Below the pieces are notes generated by a model. It was not told the origin of the DNA and made no database searches. It was given only the letters and a program-made list of their open reading frames with translations. Position numbers and translations under genes: made by a program. From Balaenoptera acutorostrata (taxonomy: Eukaryota > Chordata > Mammalia > Artiodactyla > Balaenopteridae): 64,000 nt of DNA. Positions 52,662 to 64,000 of this stretch are shown here, in pieces; within the stretch, counting starts at the first letter, position 1, and each line of letters starts with the position of its first letter. The stretch spans positions 620,001-684,000 of the forward strand of contig NW_026645841.1 of the NCBI RefSeq assembly GCF_949987535.1. The letters run 5' to 3'.

Positions 52662-54421
52662 TGTACGGAACAGGAGGTTAAAGGTGCTGATTCTCCAAGG
52701 AGGGAGATGGCTAGTAAATCGGCTGGAATGGCGAACCCGAGCAAAGGAGATGAGAAATGAGGTGCGTTTTAGAAACCTTTCCCGATCACACGGTGTACCA
52801 TCTTCTGGGTTTCTCATGCCTGTTTTCGACGTAGGAAGATGCCCTTGAACCTGGAGATTTGGGACCCATGGGATGGGTACCATGCAGTATTACTTGAAAG
52901 GGTCTGCGTTGGCTCACCCAACCTCACCGAACCTCTCAGCCCCAAGAGTGTCCACCCTTATGTCTCAATCAGCTGTGGGTCTAGATATGGTCAATCCAGG
53001 TTGCATCACAGCCCCTGAACGAATTTTGTAAGAATTTCTCTCTCTTTCACTGCCTTTGTTTCACGGGTTTTGAAAAGTAATTTATTTTTATAATGGGGTT
53101 TAGCTGCTTTTCACGGCTGTGTTTATGCCGCTTTACACCCCCTTGACTCACTTACAGAGAGATATCAATACATAGGTTTGAAGATTCTTACTAGTCAGAT
53201 ATATTCTTGTGCGGTGAATAGGGGGTGTTGAGTCCAGTTCACTGAAAAAGGAATAGGTCTTGTCTCTTACATATTGGGTTTATGGAACGGTATCGGAGCT
53301 AATTTGAAACCCTTGTTTTATGCATCACCCCACCTCACCTTTCCCGTTCAGCAGCCATAGTGTGTTTTCTAAACGTGTGACTCTGTTCTGTTTTGTAATT
53401 CAGTTCAAGTGTAGGCGGTTTTTACATTCCCTCTCTAAGTGATATCTTATGATAAGTGTCTTTTTCTGTGTGCCTTATTTCACTTAGAATCGTCGTACCT
53501 AAATCCACTCATCGTGCTGCTACTAGCCTTATGACGTGGATTTCATGGCTGAGTGATATTCCATTGTACATGAGGACCACCACTTCTTTATCCATTTTTC
53601 GCTTTCCTAGGATATTTAAGGTGTAATGAAGTGGGGGTTCTTGTCAACAGAGCAGCCCTAAACTTTGGGGTGCCTGTGTCTTGCTGATTTTTAGTTTTCC
53701 CAATTTATACGGCCATCAGTGGAAGTGCCCTATGCTCTCCAAGCTGTGTTTTTTAGATGTTTCAGAACACACCGTACACTTCTCCAGAGTGGCTGTTGGC
53801 AATTTACATCCCACCCATCAGCGTAGCAAGGCTCCCATTTCTCCATGGCCGGTCCTGCATTTCTGGTTTGGACACTTTTTTCCGCATGGCCCTTTTGCCC
53901 GCTGGGAAGCGAGACTTCTTTGGAGCGCTGATTGGCCTTTCCAGGTTGCTTGGTTGGCCAAAAAGGGCGTATGCGTTTTTTCCTGAATATATTCAGGAAA
54001 AAACGCATACGCCCTTTTTGGCCAAGGGCATCATTGTCCACGTTTTGCCGCTTTTCATGTGCTTTCAAGGCGATTCGAATCTACCTCCTGAAATCTGTTT
54101 CCTGCAATTCTGCCTTGCTTTCAAAGCCTCTTCGTTGCCTTCCCTTAATATATTTGTGGACGAGAGGTATCATTTAAAACTCTGCAGGTTTGTGAATTGC
54201 AGTGCCCCTGAGCTCCATTTTTCAACTCGCTTTTTTGGGAGCTGGCCGCCAAAGCGCAGGATTGCTTCAGGCCCTCTTCTGGTTCTGGGGGGCAGGCTGA
54301 GCTTGTGCTTGATTCTTCTTCCTGATGGGAAAATAGAGTGACCTGTGCCTGTCCCAACACCTAGAGCTAGTCTCTCATTGGTTCCCCCTCTTCCCGTTCA
54401 TCCTCAGGACAAATTGCAACC
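52662..54421. repeat. Satellite monomer U31 (1,760 bp)
   Basis: Palindrome at 53954-54025. Shares ggccatcag (53712, 53717) with U30 and U34. Partner of U34 at an offset of 5,279 bp. Confidence 0.95.
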
Positions 54422-56181
54422 TGTACGGAACAGGAGGTTAAAGGTGCTGATTCTCCAAGGAGGGAGATGGCTAGTAAATCGGCTGGAATGGCGAACCCGA
54501 GCAAAGGAGATGAGAAATGAGGTGCGTTTTAGAAACCTTTCCCGATCACACGGTGTACCATCTTCTGGGTTTCTCATGCCTGTTTTCGACGTAGGAAGAT
54601 GCCCTTGAACCTGGAGATTTGGGACCCATGGGATGGGTACCATGCAGTATTACTTGAAAGGGTCTGCGTTGGCTCACCCAACCTCACCGAACCTCTCAGC
54701 CCCAAGAGTGTCCACCCTTATGTCTCAATCAGCTGTGGGTCTAGATATGGTCAATCCAGGTTGCGTCACAGCCCCTGAACGAATTTTGTAAGAATTTCTC
54801 TCTCTTTCACTGCCTTTGTTTCACGGGTTTTGAAAAGTAATTTATTTTTATAATGGGGTTTAGCTGCTTTTCACGGCTGTGTTTATGCCGCTTTACACCC
54901 CCTTGACTCACTTACAGAGAGATATCAATACATAGGTTTGAAGATTCTTACTAGTCAGATATATTCTTGTGCGGTGAATAGGGGGTGTTGAGTCCAGTTC
55001 ACTGAAAAAGGAATAGGTCTTGTCTCTTACATATTGGGTTTATGGAACGGTATCGGAGCTAATTTGAAACCCTTGTTTTATGCATCACCCCACCTCACCT
55101 TTCCCGTTCAGCAGCCATAGTGTGTTTTCTAAACGTGTGACTCTGTTCTGTTTTGTAATTCAGTTCAAGTGTAGGCGGTTTTTACATTCCCTCTCTAAGT
55201 GATATCTTATGATAAGTGTCTTTTTCTGTGTGCCTTATTTCACTTAGAATCGTCGTACCTAAATCCACTCATCGTGCTGCTACTAGCCTTATGACGTGGA
55301 TTTCATGGCTGAGTGATATTCCATTGTACATGAGGACCACCACTTCTTTATCCATTTTTCGCTTTCCTAGGATATTTAAGGTGTAATGAAGTGGGGGTTC
55401 TTGTCAACAGAGCAGCCCTAAACTTTGGGGTGCCTGTGTCTTGCTGATTTTTAGTTTTCCCAGTTTATACGCCCATGAGTGGAAGTGCCCTATGCTCTCC
55501 AAGCTGTGGTTTTTAGATGTTTCAGAACACACCGTACACTTCTCCAGAGTGGCTGTTGGCAATTTACATCCCACCCATCAGCGTAGCAAGGCTCCCATTT
55601 CTCCATGGCCGGTCCTGCATTTCTGGTTTGGACACTTTTTTCCGCATGGCCCTTTTGCCCGCTGGGAAGCGAGACTTCTTTGGAGCGCTGATTGGCCTTT
55701 CCAGGTTGCTTGGTTGGCCAAAAAGGGCGTATGCGTTTTTTCCTGAATATATTCAGGAAGAAACGCATACGCCCCTTTTGGCCAAGGGCATCATTGTCCA
55801 CGTTTTGCCGCTTTTCATGTGCTTTCAAGGCGATTCGAATCTACCTCCTGAAATCTGTTTCCTGCAATTCTGCCTTGCTTTCAAAGCCTCTTCGTTGCCT
55901 TCCCTTAATATATTTGTGGACGAGAGGTATCATTTAAAACTCTGCAGGTTTGTGAATTGCAGTGTCCCTGAGCTCCATTTTTCAACTCGCTTTTTTGGGA
56001 GCTGGCCGCCAAAGTGCAGGATTGCTTCAGGCCCTCTTCTGGTTCTGGGGGGCAGGCTGAGCTTGTGCTTAATTCTTCTTCCTGATGGGAAAATAGAGTG
56101 ACCTGTGCCTGTCCCAACACCTAGAGCTAGTCTCTCATTGGTTCCCCCTCTTCCCGTTCATCCTCAGGACAAATTGCAACC
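54422..56181. repeat. Satellite monomer U32, imperfect hairpin (1,760 bp)
   Basis: Palindrome at 55714-55785 with two right-arm changes, A to G at 55760 and T to C at 55775, both shared with U35. Also G at 54765, 55463 and 55509, and T at 55965 and 56015. Confidence 0.95.
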
Positions 56182-57940
56182 TGTACGGAACAGGAGGTTA
56201 AAGGTGCTGATTCTCCAAGGAGGGAGATGGCTAGTAAATCGGCTGGAATGGCGAACCCGAGCAAAGGAGATGAGAAATGAGGTGCGTTTTAGAAACCTTT
56301 CCCGATCACACGGTGTACCATCTTCTGGGTTTCTCATGCCTGTTTTCGACGTAGGAAGATGCCCTTGAACCTGGAGATTTGGGACCCATGGGATGGGTAC
56401 CATGCAGTATTACTTGAAAGGGTCTGCGTTGGCTCACCCAACCTCACCGAACCTCTCAGCCCCAAGAGTGTCCACCCTTATGTCTCAATCAGCTGTGGGT
56501 CTAGATATGGTCAATCCAGGTTGCATCACAGCCCCTGAACGAATTTTGTAAGAATTTCTCTCTCTTTCACTGCCTTTGTTTCACGGGTTTTGAAAAGTAA
56601 TTTATTTTTATAATGGGGTTTAGCTGCTTTTCACGGCTGTGTTTATGCCGCTTTACATCCCCTTGACTCACTTACAGAGAGATATCAATACATAGGTTTG
56701 AAGATTCTTACTAGTCAGATATATTCTTGTGCGGTGAATAGGGGGTGTTGAGTCCAGTTCACTGAAAAAGGAATAGGTCTTGTCTCTTACATATTGGGTT
56801 TATGGAACGGTATCGGAGCTAATTTGAAACCCTTGTTTTATGCATCACCCCACCTCACCTTTCCCGTTCAGCAGCCATAGTGTGTTTTCTGAACGTGTGA
56901 CTCTGTTCTGTTTTGTAATTCAGTTCAAGTGTAGCGGTTTTTACATTCCCTCTCTAAGTGATATCTTATGATAAGTGTCTTTTTCTGTGTGACTTATTTC
57001 ACTTAGAATCGTCGTACCTAAATCCACTCATCGTGCTGCTACTAGCCTTATGACGTGGATTTCATGGCTGAGTGATATTCCATTGTACATGAGGACCACC
57101 ACTTCTTTATCCATTTTTCTCTTTCCTAGGATATTTAAGGTGTAATGAAGTGGGGGTTCTTGTCAACAGAGCAGCCCTAAACTTTGGGGTGCCTGTGTCT
57201 TGCTGATTTTTAGTTTTCCCAATTTATACGCCCATGAGTGGAAGTGCCCTATGCTCTCCAAGCTGTGTTTTTTAGATGTTTCAGAACACACCGTACACTT
57301 CTCCAGAGTGGCTGTTGGCAATTTACATCCCACCCATCAGCGTAGCAAGGCTCCCATTTCTCCATGGCCGGTCCTGCATTTCTGGTTTGGACACTTTTTT
57401 CCGCATGGCCCTTTTGCCCGCTGGGAAGCGAGACTTCTTTGGAGCGCTGATTGGCCTTTCCAGGTTGCTTGGTTGGCCAAAAAGGGCGTATGCGTTTTTT
57501 CCTGAATATATTCAGGAAAAAACGCATACGCCCTTTTTGGCCAAGGGCATCATTGTCCACGTTTTGCCGCTTTTCATGCGCTTTCAAGGCGATTCGAATC
57601 TACCTCCTGAAATCTGTTTCCTGCAATTCTGCCTTGCTTTCAAAGCCTCTTCGTTGCCTTCCCTTAATATATTTGTGGACGAGAGGTATCATTTAAAACT
57701 CTGCAGGTTTGTGAATTGCAGTGCCCCTGAGCTCCATTTTTCAACTCGCTTTTGTGGGAGCTGGCCGCAAAAGCGCAGGATTGCTTCAGGCCCTCTTCTG
57801 GTTCTGGGGGGCAGGCTGAGCTTGTGCTTGATTCTTCTTCCTGATGGGAAAATAGAGTGACCTGTGCCTGTCCCAACACCTAGAGCTAGTCTCTCATTGG
57901 TTCCCCCTCTTCCCGTTCATCCTCAGGACAAATTGCAACC
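56182..57940. repeat. Satellite monomer U33 (chimeric, 1,759 bp)
   Basis: Palindrome at 57473-57544. The left half resembles U36 (ctgaacg, no extra G, gtgtgactta, CT before tttcc). The right half copies U30 (C at 57579, gcttttgtggg, gccgcaaaag, gcttgattc). It sits at the junction of the two copies of the three-monomer block. Private T at 56658. Confidence 0.95.
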
Positions 57941-59700
57941 TGTACGGAACAGGAGGTTAAAGGTGCTGATTCTCCAAGGAGGGAGATGGCTAGTAAATCG
58001 GCTGGAATGGCGAACCCGAGCAAAGGAGATGAGAAATGAGGTGCGTTTTAGAAACCTTTCCCGATCACACGGTGTACCATCTTCTGGGTTTCTCATGCCT
58101 GTTTTCGACGTAGGAAGATGCCCTTGAACCTGGAGATTTGGGACCCATGGGATGGGTACCATGCAGTATTACTTGAAAGGGTCTGCGTTGGCTCACCCAA
58201 CCTCACCGAACCTCTCAGCCCCAAGAGTGTCCACCCTTATGTCTCAATCAGCTGTGGGTCTAGATATGGTCAATCCAGGTTGCATCACAGCCCCTGAACG
58301 AATTTTGTAAGAATTTCTCTCTCTTTCACTGCCTTTGTTTCACGGGTTTTGAAAAGTAATTTATTTTTATAATGGGGTTTAGCTGCTTTTCACGGCTGTG
58401 TTTATGCCGCTTTACACCCCCTTGACTCACTTACAGAGAGATATCAATACATAGGTTTGAAGATTCTTACTAGTCAGATATATTCTTGTGCGGTGAATAG
58501 GGGGTGTTGAGTCCAGTTCACTGAAAAAGGAATAGGTCTTGTCTCTTACATATTGGGTTTATGGAACGGTATCGGAGCTAATTTGAAACCCTTGTTTTAT
58601 GCATCACCCCACCTCACCTTTCCCGTTCAGCAGCCATAGTGTGTTTTCTAAACGTGTGACTCTGTTCTGTTTTGTAATTCAGTTCAAGTGTAGGCGGTTT
58701 TTACATTCCCTCTCTAAGTGATATCTTATGATAAGTGTCTTTTTCTGTGTGCCTTATTTCACTTAGAATCGTCGTACCTAAATCCACTCATCGTGCTGCT
58801 ACTAGCCTTATGACGTGGATTTCATGGCTGAGTGATATTCCATTGTACATGAGGACCACCACTTCTTTATCCATTTTTCGCTTTCCTAGGATATTTAAGG
58901 TGTAATGAAGTGGGGGTTCTTGTCAACAGAGCAGCCCTAAACTTTGGGGTGCCTGTGTCTTGCTGATTTTTAGTTTTCCCAATTTATACGGCCATCAGTG
59001 GAAGTGCCCTATGCTCTCCAAGCTGTGTTTTTTAGATGTTTCAGAACACACCGTACACTTCTCCAGAGTGGCTGTTGGCAATTTACATCCCACCCATCAG
59101 CGTAGCAAGGCTCCCATTTCTCCATGGCCGGTCCTGCATTTCTGGTTTGGACACTTTTTTCCGCATGGTCCTTTTGCCCGCTGGGAAGCGAGACTTCTTT
59201 GGAGCGCTGATTGGCCTTTCCAGGTTGCTTGGTTGGCCAAAAAGGGCGTATGCGTTTTTTCCTGAATATATTCAGGAAAAAACGCATACGCCCTTTTTGG
59301 CCAAGGGCATCATTGTCCACGTTTTGCCGCTTTTCATGTGCTTTCAAGGCGATTCGAATCTACCTCCTGAAATCTGTTTCCTGCAATTCTGCCTTGCTTT
59401 CAAAGCCTCTTCGTTGCCTTCCCTTAATATATTTGTGGACGAGAGGTATCATTTAAAACTCTGCAGGTTTGTGAATTGCAGTGCCCCTGAGCTCCATTTT
59501 TCAACTCGCTTTTTTGGGAGCTGGCCGCCAAAGCGCAGGATTGCTTCAGGCCCTCTTCTGGTTCTGGGGGGCAGGCTGAGCTTGTGCTTGATTCTTCTTC
59601 CTGATGGGAAAATAGAGTGACCTGTGCCTGTCCCAACACCTAGAGCTAGTCTCTCATTGGTTCCCCCTCTTCCCGTTCATCCTCAGGACAAATTGCAACC
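57941..59700. repeat. Satellite monomer U34 (1,760 bp)
   Basis: Palindrome at 59233-59304. Partner of U31 (ggccatcag at 58991 and 58996), with a private T at 59169. Confidence 0.95.
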
Positions 59701-61460
59701 TGTACGGAACAGGAGGTTAAAGGTGCTGATTCTCCAAGGAGGGAGATGGCTAGTAAATCGGCTGGAATGGCGAACCCGAGCAAAGGAGATGAGAAATGAG
59801 GTGCGTTTTAGAAACCTTTCCCGATCACACGGTGTACCATCTTCTGGGTTTCTCATGCCTGTTTTCGACGTAGGAAGATGCCCTTGAACCTGGAGATTTG
59901 GGACCCATGGGATGGGTACCATGCAGTATTACTTGAAAGGGTCTGCGTTGGCTCACCCAACCTCACCGAACCTCTCAGCCCCAAGAGTGTCCACCCTTAT
60001 GTCTCAATCAGCTGTGGGTCTAGATATGGTCAATCCAGGTTGCATCACAGCCCCTGAACGAATTTTGTAAGAATTTCTCTCTCTTTCACTGCCTTTGTTT
60101 CACGGGTTTTGAAAAGTAATTTATTTTTATAATGGGGTTTAGCTGCTTTTCACGGCTGTGTTTATGCCGCTTTACACCCCCTTGACTCACTTACAGAGAG
60201 ATATCAATACATAGGTTTGAAGATTCTTACTAGTCAGATATATTCTTATGCGGTGAATAGGGGGTGTTGAGTCCAGTTCACTGAAAAAGGAATAGGTCTT
60301 GTCTCTTACATATTGGGTTTATGGAACGGTATCGGAGCTAATTTGAAACCCTTGTTTTATGCATCACCCCACCTCACCTTTCCCGTTCAGCAGCCATAGT
60401 GTGTTTTCTAAACGTGTGACTCTGTTCTGTTTTGTAATTCAGTTCAAGTGTAGGCGGTTTTTACATTCCCTCTCTAAGTGATATCTTATGATAAGTGTCT
60501 TCTTCTGTGTGCCTTATTTCACTTAGAATCGTCGTACCTAAATCCACTCATCGTGCTGCTACTAGCCTTATGACGTGGATTTCATGGCTGAGTGATATTC
60601 CATTGTACATGAGGACCACCACTTCTTTATCCATTTTTCGCTTTCCTAGGATATTTAAGGTGTAATGAAGTGGGGGTTCTTGTCAACAGAGCAGCCCTAA
60701 ACTTTGGGGTGCCTGTGTCTTGCTGATTTTTAGTTTTCCCAATTTATACGCCCATGAGTGGAAGTGCCCTATGCTCTCCAAGCTGTGGTTTTTAGATGTT
60801 TCAGAACACACCGTACACTTCTCCAGAGTGGCTGTTGGCAATTTACATCCCACCCATCAGCGTAGCAAGGCTCCCATTTCTCCATGGCCGGTCCTGCATT
60901 TCTGGTTTGGACACTTTTTTCCGCATGGCCCTTTTGCCCGCTGGGAAGCGAGACTTCTTTGGAGCGCTGATTGGCCTTTCCAGGTTGCTTGGTTGGCCAA
61001 AAAGGGCGTATGCGTTTTTTCCTGAATATATTCAGGAAGAAACGCATACGCCCCTTTTGGCCAAGGGCATCATTGTCCACGTTTTGCCGCTTTTCATGTG
61101 CTTTCAAGGCGATTCGAATCTACCTCCTGAAATCTGTTTCCTGCAATTCTGCCTTGCTTTCAAAGCCTCTTCGTTGCCTTCCCTTAATATATTTGTGGAC
61201 GAGAGGTATCATTTAAAACTCTGCAGGTTTGTGAATTGCAGTGTCCCTGAGCTCCATTTTTCAACTCGCTTTTTTGGGAGCTGGCCGCCAAAGCGCAGGA
61301 TTGCTTCAGGCCCTCTTCTGGTTCTGGGGGGCAGGCTGAGCTTGTGCTTAATTCTTCTTCCTGATGGGAAAATAGAGTGACCTGTGCCTGTCCCAACACC
61401 TAGAGCTAGTCTCTCATTGGTTCCCCCTCTTCCCGTTCATCCTCAGGACAAATTGCAACC
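59701..61460. repeat. Satellite monomer U35, imperfect hairpin (1,760 bp)
   Basis: Palindrome at 60993-61064 with the same two arm changes as U32, at 61039 and 61054. Private A at 60248 and C at 60502. Confidence 0.95.
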
Positions 61461-63219
61461 TGTACGGAACAGGAGGTTAAAGGTGCTGATTCTCCAAGGA
61501 GGGAGATGGCTAGTAAATCGGCTGGAATGGCGAACCCGAGCAAAGGAGATGAGAAATGAGGTGCGTTTTAGAAACCTTTCCCGATCACACGGTGTACCAT
61601 CTTCTGGGTTTCTCATGCCTGTTTTCGACGTAGGAAGATGCCGTTGAACCTGGAGATTTGGGACCCATGGGATGGGTACCATGTAGTATTACTTGAAAGG
61701 GTCTGCGTTGGCTCACCCAACCTCACCGAACCTCTCAGCCCCAAGAGTGTCCACCCTTATGTCTCAATCAGCTGTGGGTCTAGATATGGTCAATCCAGGT
61801 TGCATCACAGCCCCTGAACGAATTTTGTAAGAATTTCTCTCTCTTTCACTGCCTTTGTTTCACGGGTTTTGAAAAGTAATTTATTTTTATAATGGGGTTT
61901 AGCTGCTTTTCACGGCTGTGTTTATGCCGCTTTACACCCCCTTGACTCACTTACAGAGAGATATCAATACATAGGTTTGAAGATTCTTACTAGTCAGATA
62001 TATTCTTGTGCGGTGAATAGGGGGTGTTGAGTCCAGTTCACTGAAAAAGGAATAGGTCTTGTCTCTTACATATTGGGTTTATGGAACGGTATCGGAGCTA
62101 ATTTGAAACCCTTGTTTTATGCATCACCCCACCTCACCTTTCCCGTTCAGCAGCCATAGTGTGTTTTCTGAACGTGTGACTCTGTTCTGTTTTGTAATTC
62201 AGTTCAAGTGTAGCGGTTTTTACATTCCCTCTCTAAGTGATATCTTATGATAAGTGTCTTTTTCTGTGTGACTTATTTCACTTAGAATCGTCGTACCTAA
62301 ATCCACTCATCGTGCTGCTACTAGCCTTATGACGTGGATTTCATGGCTGAGTGATATTCCATTGTACATGAGGACCACCACTTCTTTATCCATTTTTCTC
62401 TTTCCTAGGATATTTAAGGTGTAATGAAGTGGGGGTTCTTGTCAACAGAGCAGCCCTAAACTTTGGGGTGCCTGTGTCTTGCTGATTTTTAGTTTTCCCA
62501 ATTTATACGCCCATGAGTGGAAGTGCCCTATGCTCTCCAAGCTGTGTTTTTTAGATGTTTCAGAACACACCGTACACTTCTCCAGAGTGGCTGTTGGCAA
62601 TTTACATCCCACCCATCAGCGTAGCAAGGCTCCCATTTCTCCATGGCCGGTCCTGCATTTCTGGTTTGGACACTTTTTTCCGCATGGCCCTTTTGCCCGC
62701 TGGGAAGCGAGACTTCTTTGGAGCGCTGATTGGCCTTTCCAGGTTGCTTGGTTGGCCAAAAAGGGCGTATGCGTTTTTTCCTGAATATATTCAGGAAAAA
62801 ACGCATACGCCCTTTTTGGCCAAGGGCATCATTGTCCACGTTTTGCCGCTTTTCATGTGCTTTCAAGGCGATTCGAATCTACCTCCTGAAATCTGTTTCC
62901 TGCAATTCTGCCTTGCTTTCAAAGCCTCTTCGTTGCCTTCCCTTATTATATTTGTGGACGAGAGGTATCATTTAAAACTCTGCAGGTTTGTGAATTGCAG
63001 TGCCCCTGAGCTCCATTTTTCAACTCGCTTTTTTGGGAGCTGGCCGCAAAAGCGCAGGATTGCTTCAGGCCCTCTTCTGGTTCTGGGGGGCAGGCTGAGC
63101 TTGTGCTTAATTCTTCTTCCTGATGGGAAAATAGAGTGACCTGTGCCTGTCCCAACACCTAGAGCTAGTCTCTCATTGGTTCCCCCTCTTCCCGTTCATC
63201 CTCAGGACAAATTGCAACC
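61461..63219. repeat. Satellite monomer U36 (1,759 bp)
   Basis: Palindrome at 62752-62823. Left half like U33. Private G at 61643, T at 61684 and T at 62946 (cttattata). The right half has gccgcaaaag with gcttaattc. Confidence 0.95.
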
Positions 63220-64000
63220 TGTACGGAACAGGAGGTTAAAGGTGCTGATTCTCCAAGGAGGGAGATGGCTAGTAAATCGGCTGGAATGGCGAACCCGAGC
63301 AAAGGAGATGAGAAATGAGGTGCGTTTTAGAAACCTTTCCCGATCACACGGTGTACCATCTTCTGGGTTTCTCATGCCTGTTTTCGACGTAGGAAGATGC
63401 CCTTGAACCTGGAGATTTGGGACCCATGGGATGGGTACCATGCAGTATTACTTGAAAGGGTCTGCGTTGGCTCACCCAACCTCACCGAACCTCTCAGCCC
63501 CAAGAGTGTCCACCCTTATGTCTCAATCAGCTGTGGGTCTAGATTTGGTCAATCCAGGTTGCATCACAGCCCCTGAACGAATTTTGTAAGAATTTCTCTC
63601 TCTTTCACTGCCTTTGTTTCACGGGTTTTGAAAAGTAATTTATTTTTATAATGGGGTTTAGCTGCTTTTCACGGCTGTGTTTATGCCGCTTTACACCCCC
63701 TTGACTCACTTACAGAGAGATATCAATACATAGGTTTGAAGATTCTTACTAGTCAGATATATTCTTGTGCGGTGAATAGGGGGTGTTGAGTCCAGTTCAC
63801 TGAAAAAGGAATAGGTCTTGTCTCTTACATATTGGGTTTATGGAACGGTATCGGAGCTAATTTGAAACCCTTGTTTTATGCATCACCCCACCTCACCTTT
63901 CCCGTTCAGCAGCCATAGTGTGTTTTCTAAACGTGTGACTCTGTTCTGTTTTGTAATTCAGTTCAAGTGTAGCGGTTTTTACATTCCCTCTCTAAGTGAT
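63220..64000. repeat. Satellite monomer U37, cut by window end (781 bp present)
   Basis: Only the left 781 bp are in the window, ending before the palindrome. T at 63545 (agatttgg) links it to U28 and U29. It lacks the extra G. Confidence 0.95.

Larger units (their letters stand above)
51958..62857. repeat. Three-monomer (5,279-bp) tandem duplication
   Basis: Marks recur at 5,279 bp: 52300/57579, 53712/58991, 55760/61039 and 55775/61054. The exchange point lies between the unit positions represented by 51957/57236 (different) and 52300/57579 (shared), an interval that contains the palindrome. Each copy has since gained private changes (for example 54765, 56015, 59169, 60248). Confidence 0.87.
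1..64000. repeat. Tandem satellite array, ~1.76-kb monomer (common cetacean satellite type)
   Basis: The whole window is a head-to-tail array: the opening motif tgtacggaac recurs 36 more times at spacings of 1,698, 1,759 or 1,760 bp, all in the same orientation. There is no interruption, inversion or unique flank, so both ends of the array lie outside. The spacing equals the length recalled for the common cetacean satellite outside Delphinoidea (about 1,760 bp; about 1,580 bp in delphinoids). Such satellites sit in constitutive heterochromatin. The 1,759/1,760 difference is mostly one G in the gtag(g)cgg stretch near unit position 750. The array call is direct observation; the cetacean assignment is inference from length and embedded element families. 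Confidence 0.97.

Overview
The window is one uninterrupted array of a tandem satellite repeat: 36 complete head-to-tail monomers (U1-U36) and a partial 37th, with no flanking unique DNA and no gene that I can support. Normal monomers are 1,759 or 1,760 bp; two (U1, U9) are 1,698 bp. I phased monomers on the motif at base 1 (tgtacggaac), which recurs at every unit start. Any two units differ at roughly one to a few per cent of positions by eye.

Organism. The monomer length matches the 'common cetacean satellite', reported as about 1,760 bp in whales and about 1,580 bp in delphinoids (recalled literature). That points to a non-delphinoid cetacean: baleen, sperm or beaked whale, or a river-dolphin lineage. 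Two features inside the monomer agree with a cetartiodactyl. One is a long, diverged stretch of L1 retrotransposon in antisense (3' UTR and ORF2 3' end). The other, nested inside the L1, is a perfect 72-bp palindrome resembling the short palindromic mariner elements of ruminants and whales. The identification rests on recalled unit length and family sequences, not on a search.

Monomer layout, numbered from the unit start: about 1-410 and 1,460-1,759 are of origin I do not recognise; about 410-1,290 is L1-like antisense; 1,292-1,363 is the palindrome (one base later in 1,760-bp units); and after it the L1-like sequence resumes to about 1,450. Thirty-four of 36 complete units keep the palindrome. 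U1 and U9 share the same 61-bp deletion that removes most of it.

Array layout. Shared variants show nested duplication. Bases 1-8736 (types A-B-C-C-D) recur at 14015-22750, separated by B-C-D (8737-14014). U15-U20 are more individual; U18 and U19 have many private changes, and U20 has a local inverted-template rearrangement. U21-U23 are a run of near-identical monomers; U23-U27 contain a two-monomer (3,519-bp) duplication; U27-U29 carry many private changes; U30-U36 contain a three-monomer (5,279-bp) duplication. The window reads as a record of unequal exchange and local mutation in heterochromatin rather than a set of genes. The many small open frames are products of the repeat and are not annotated as coding.
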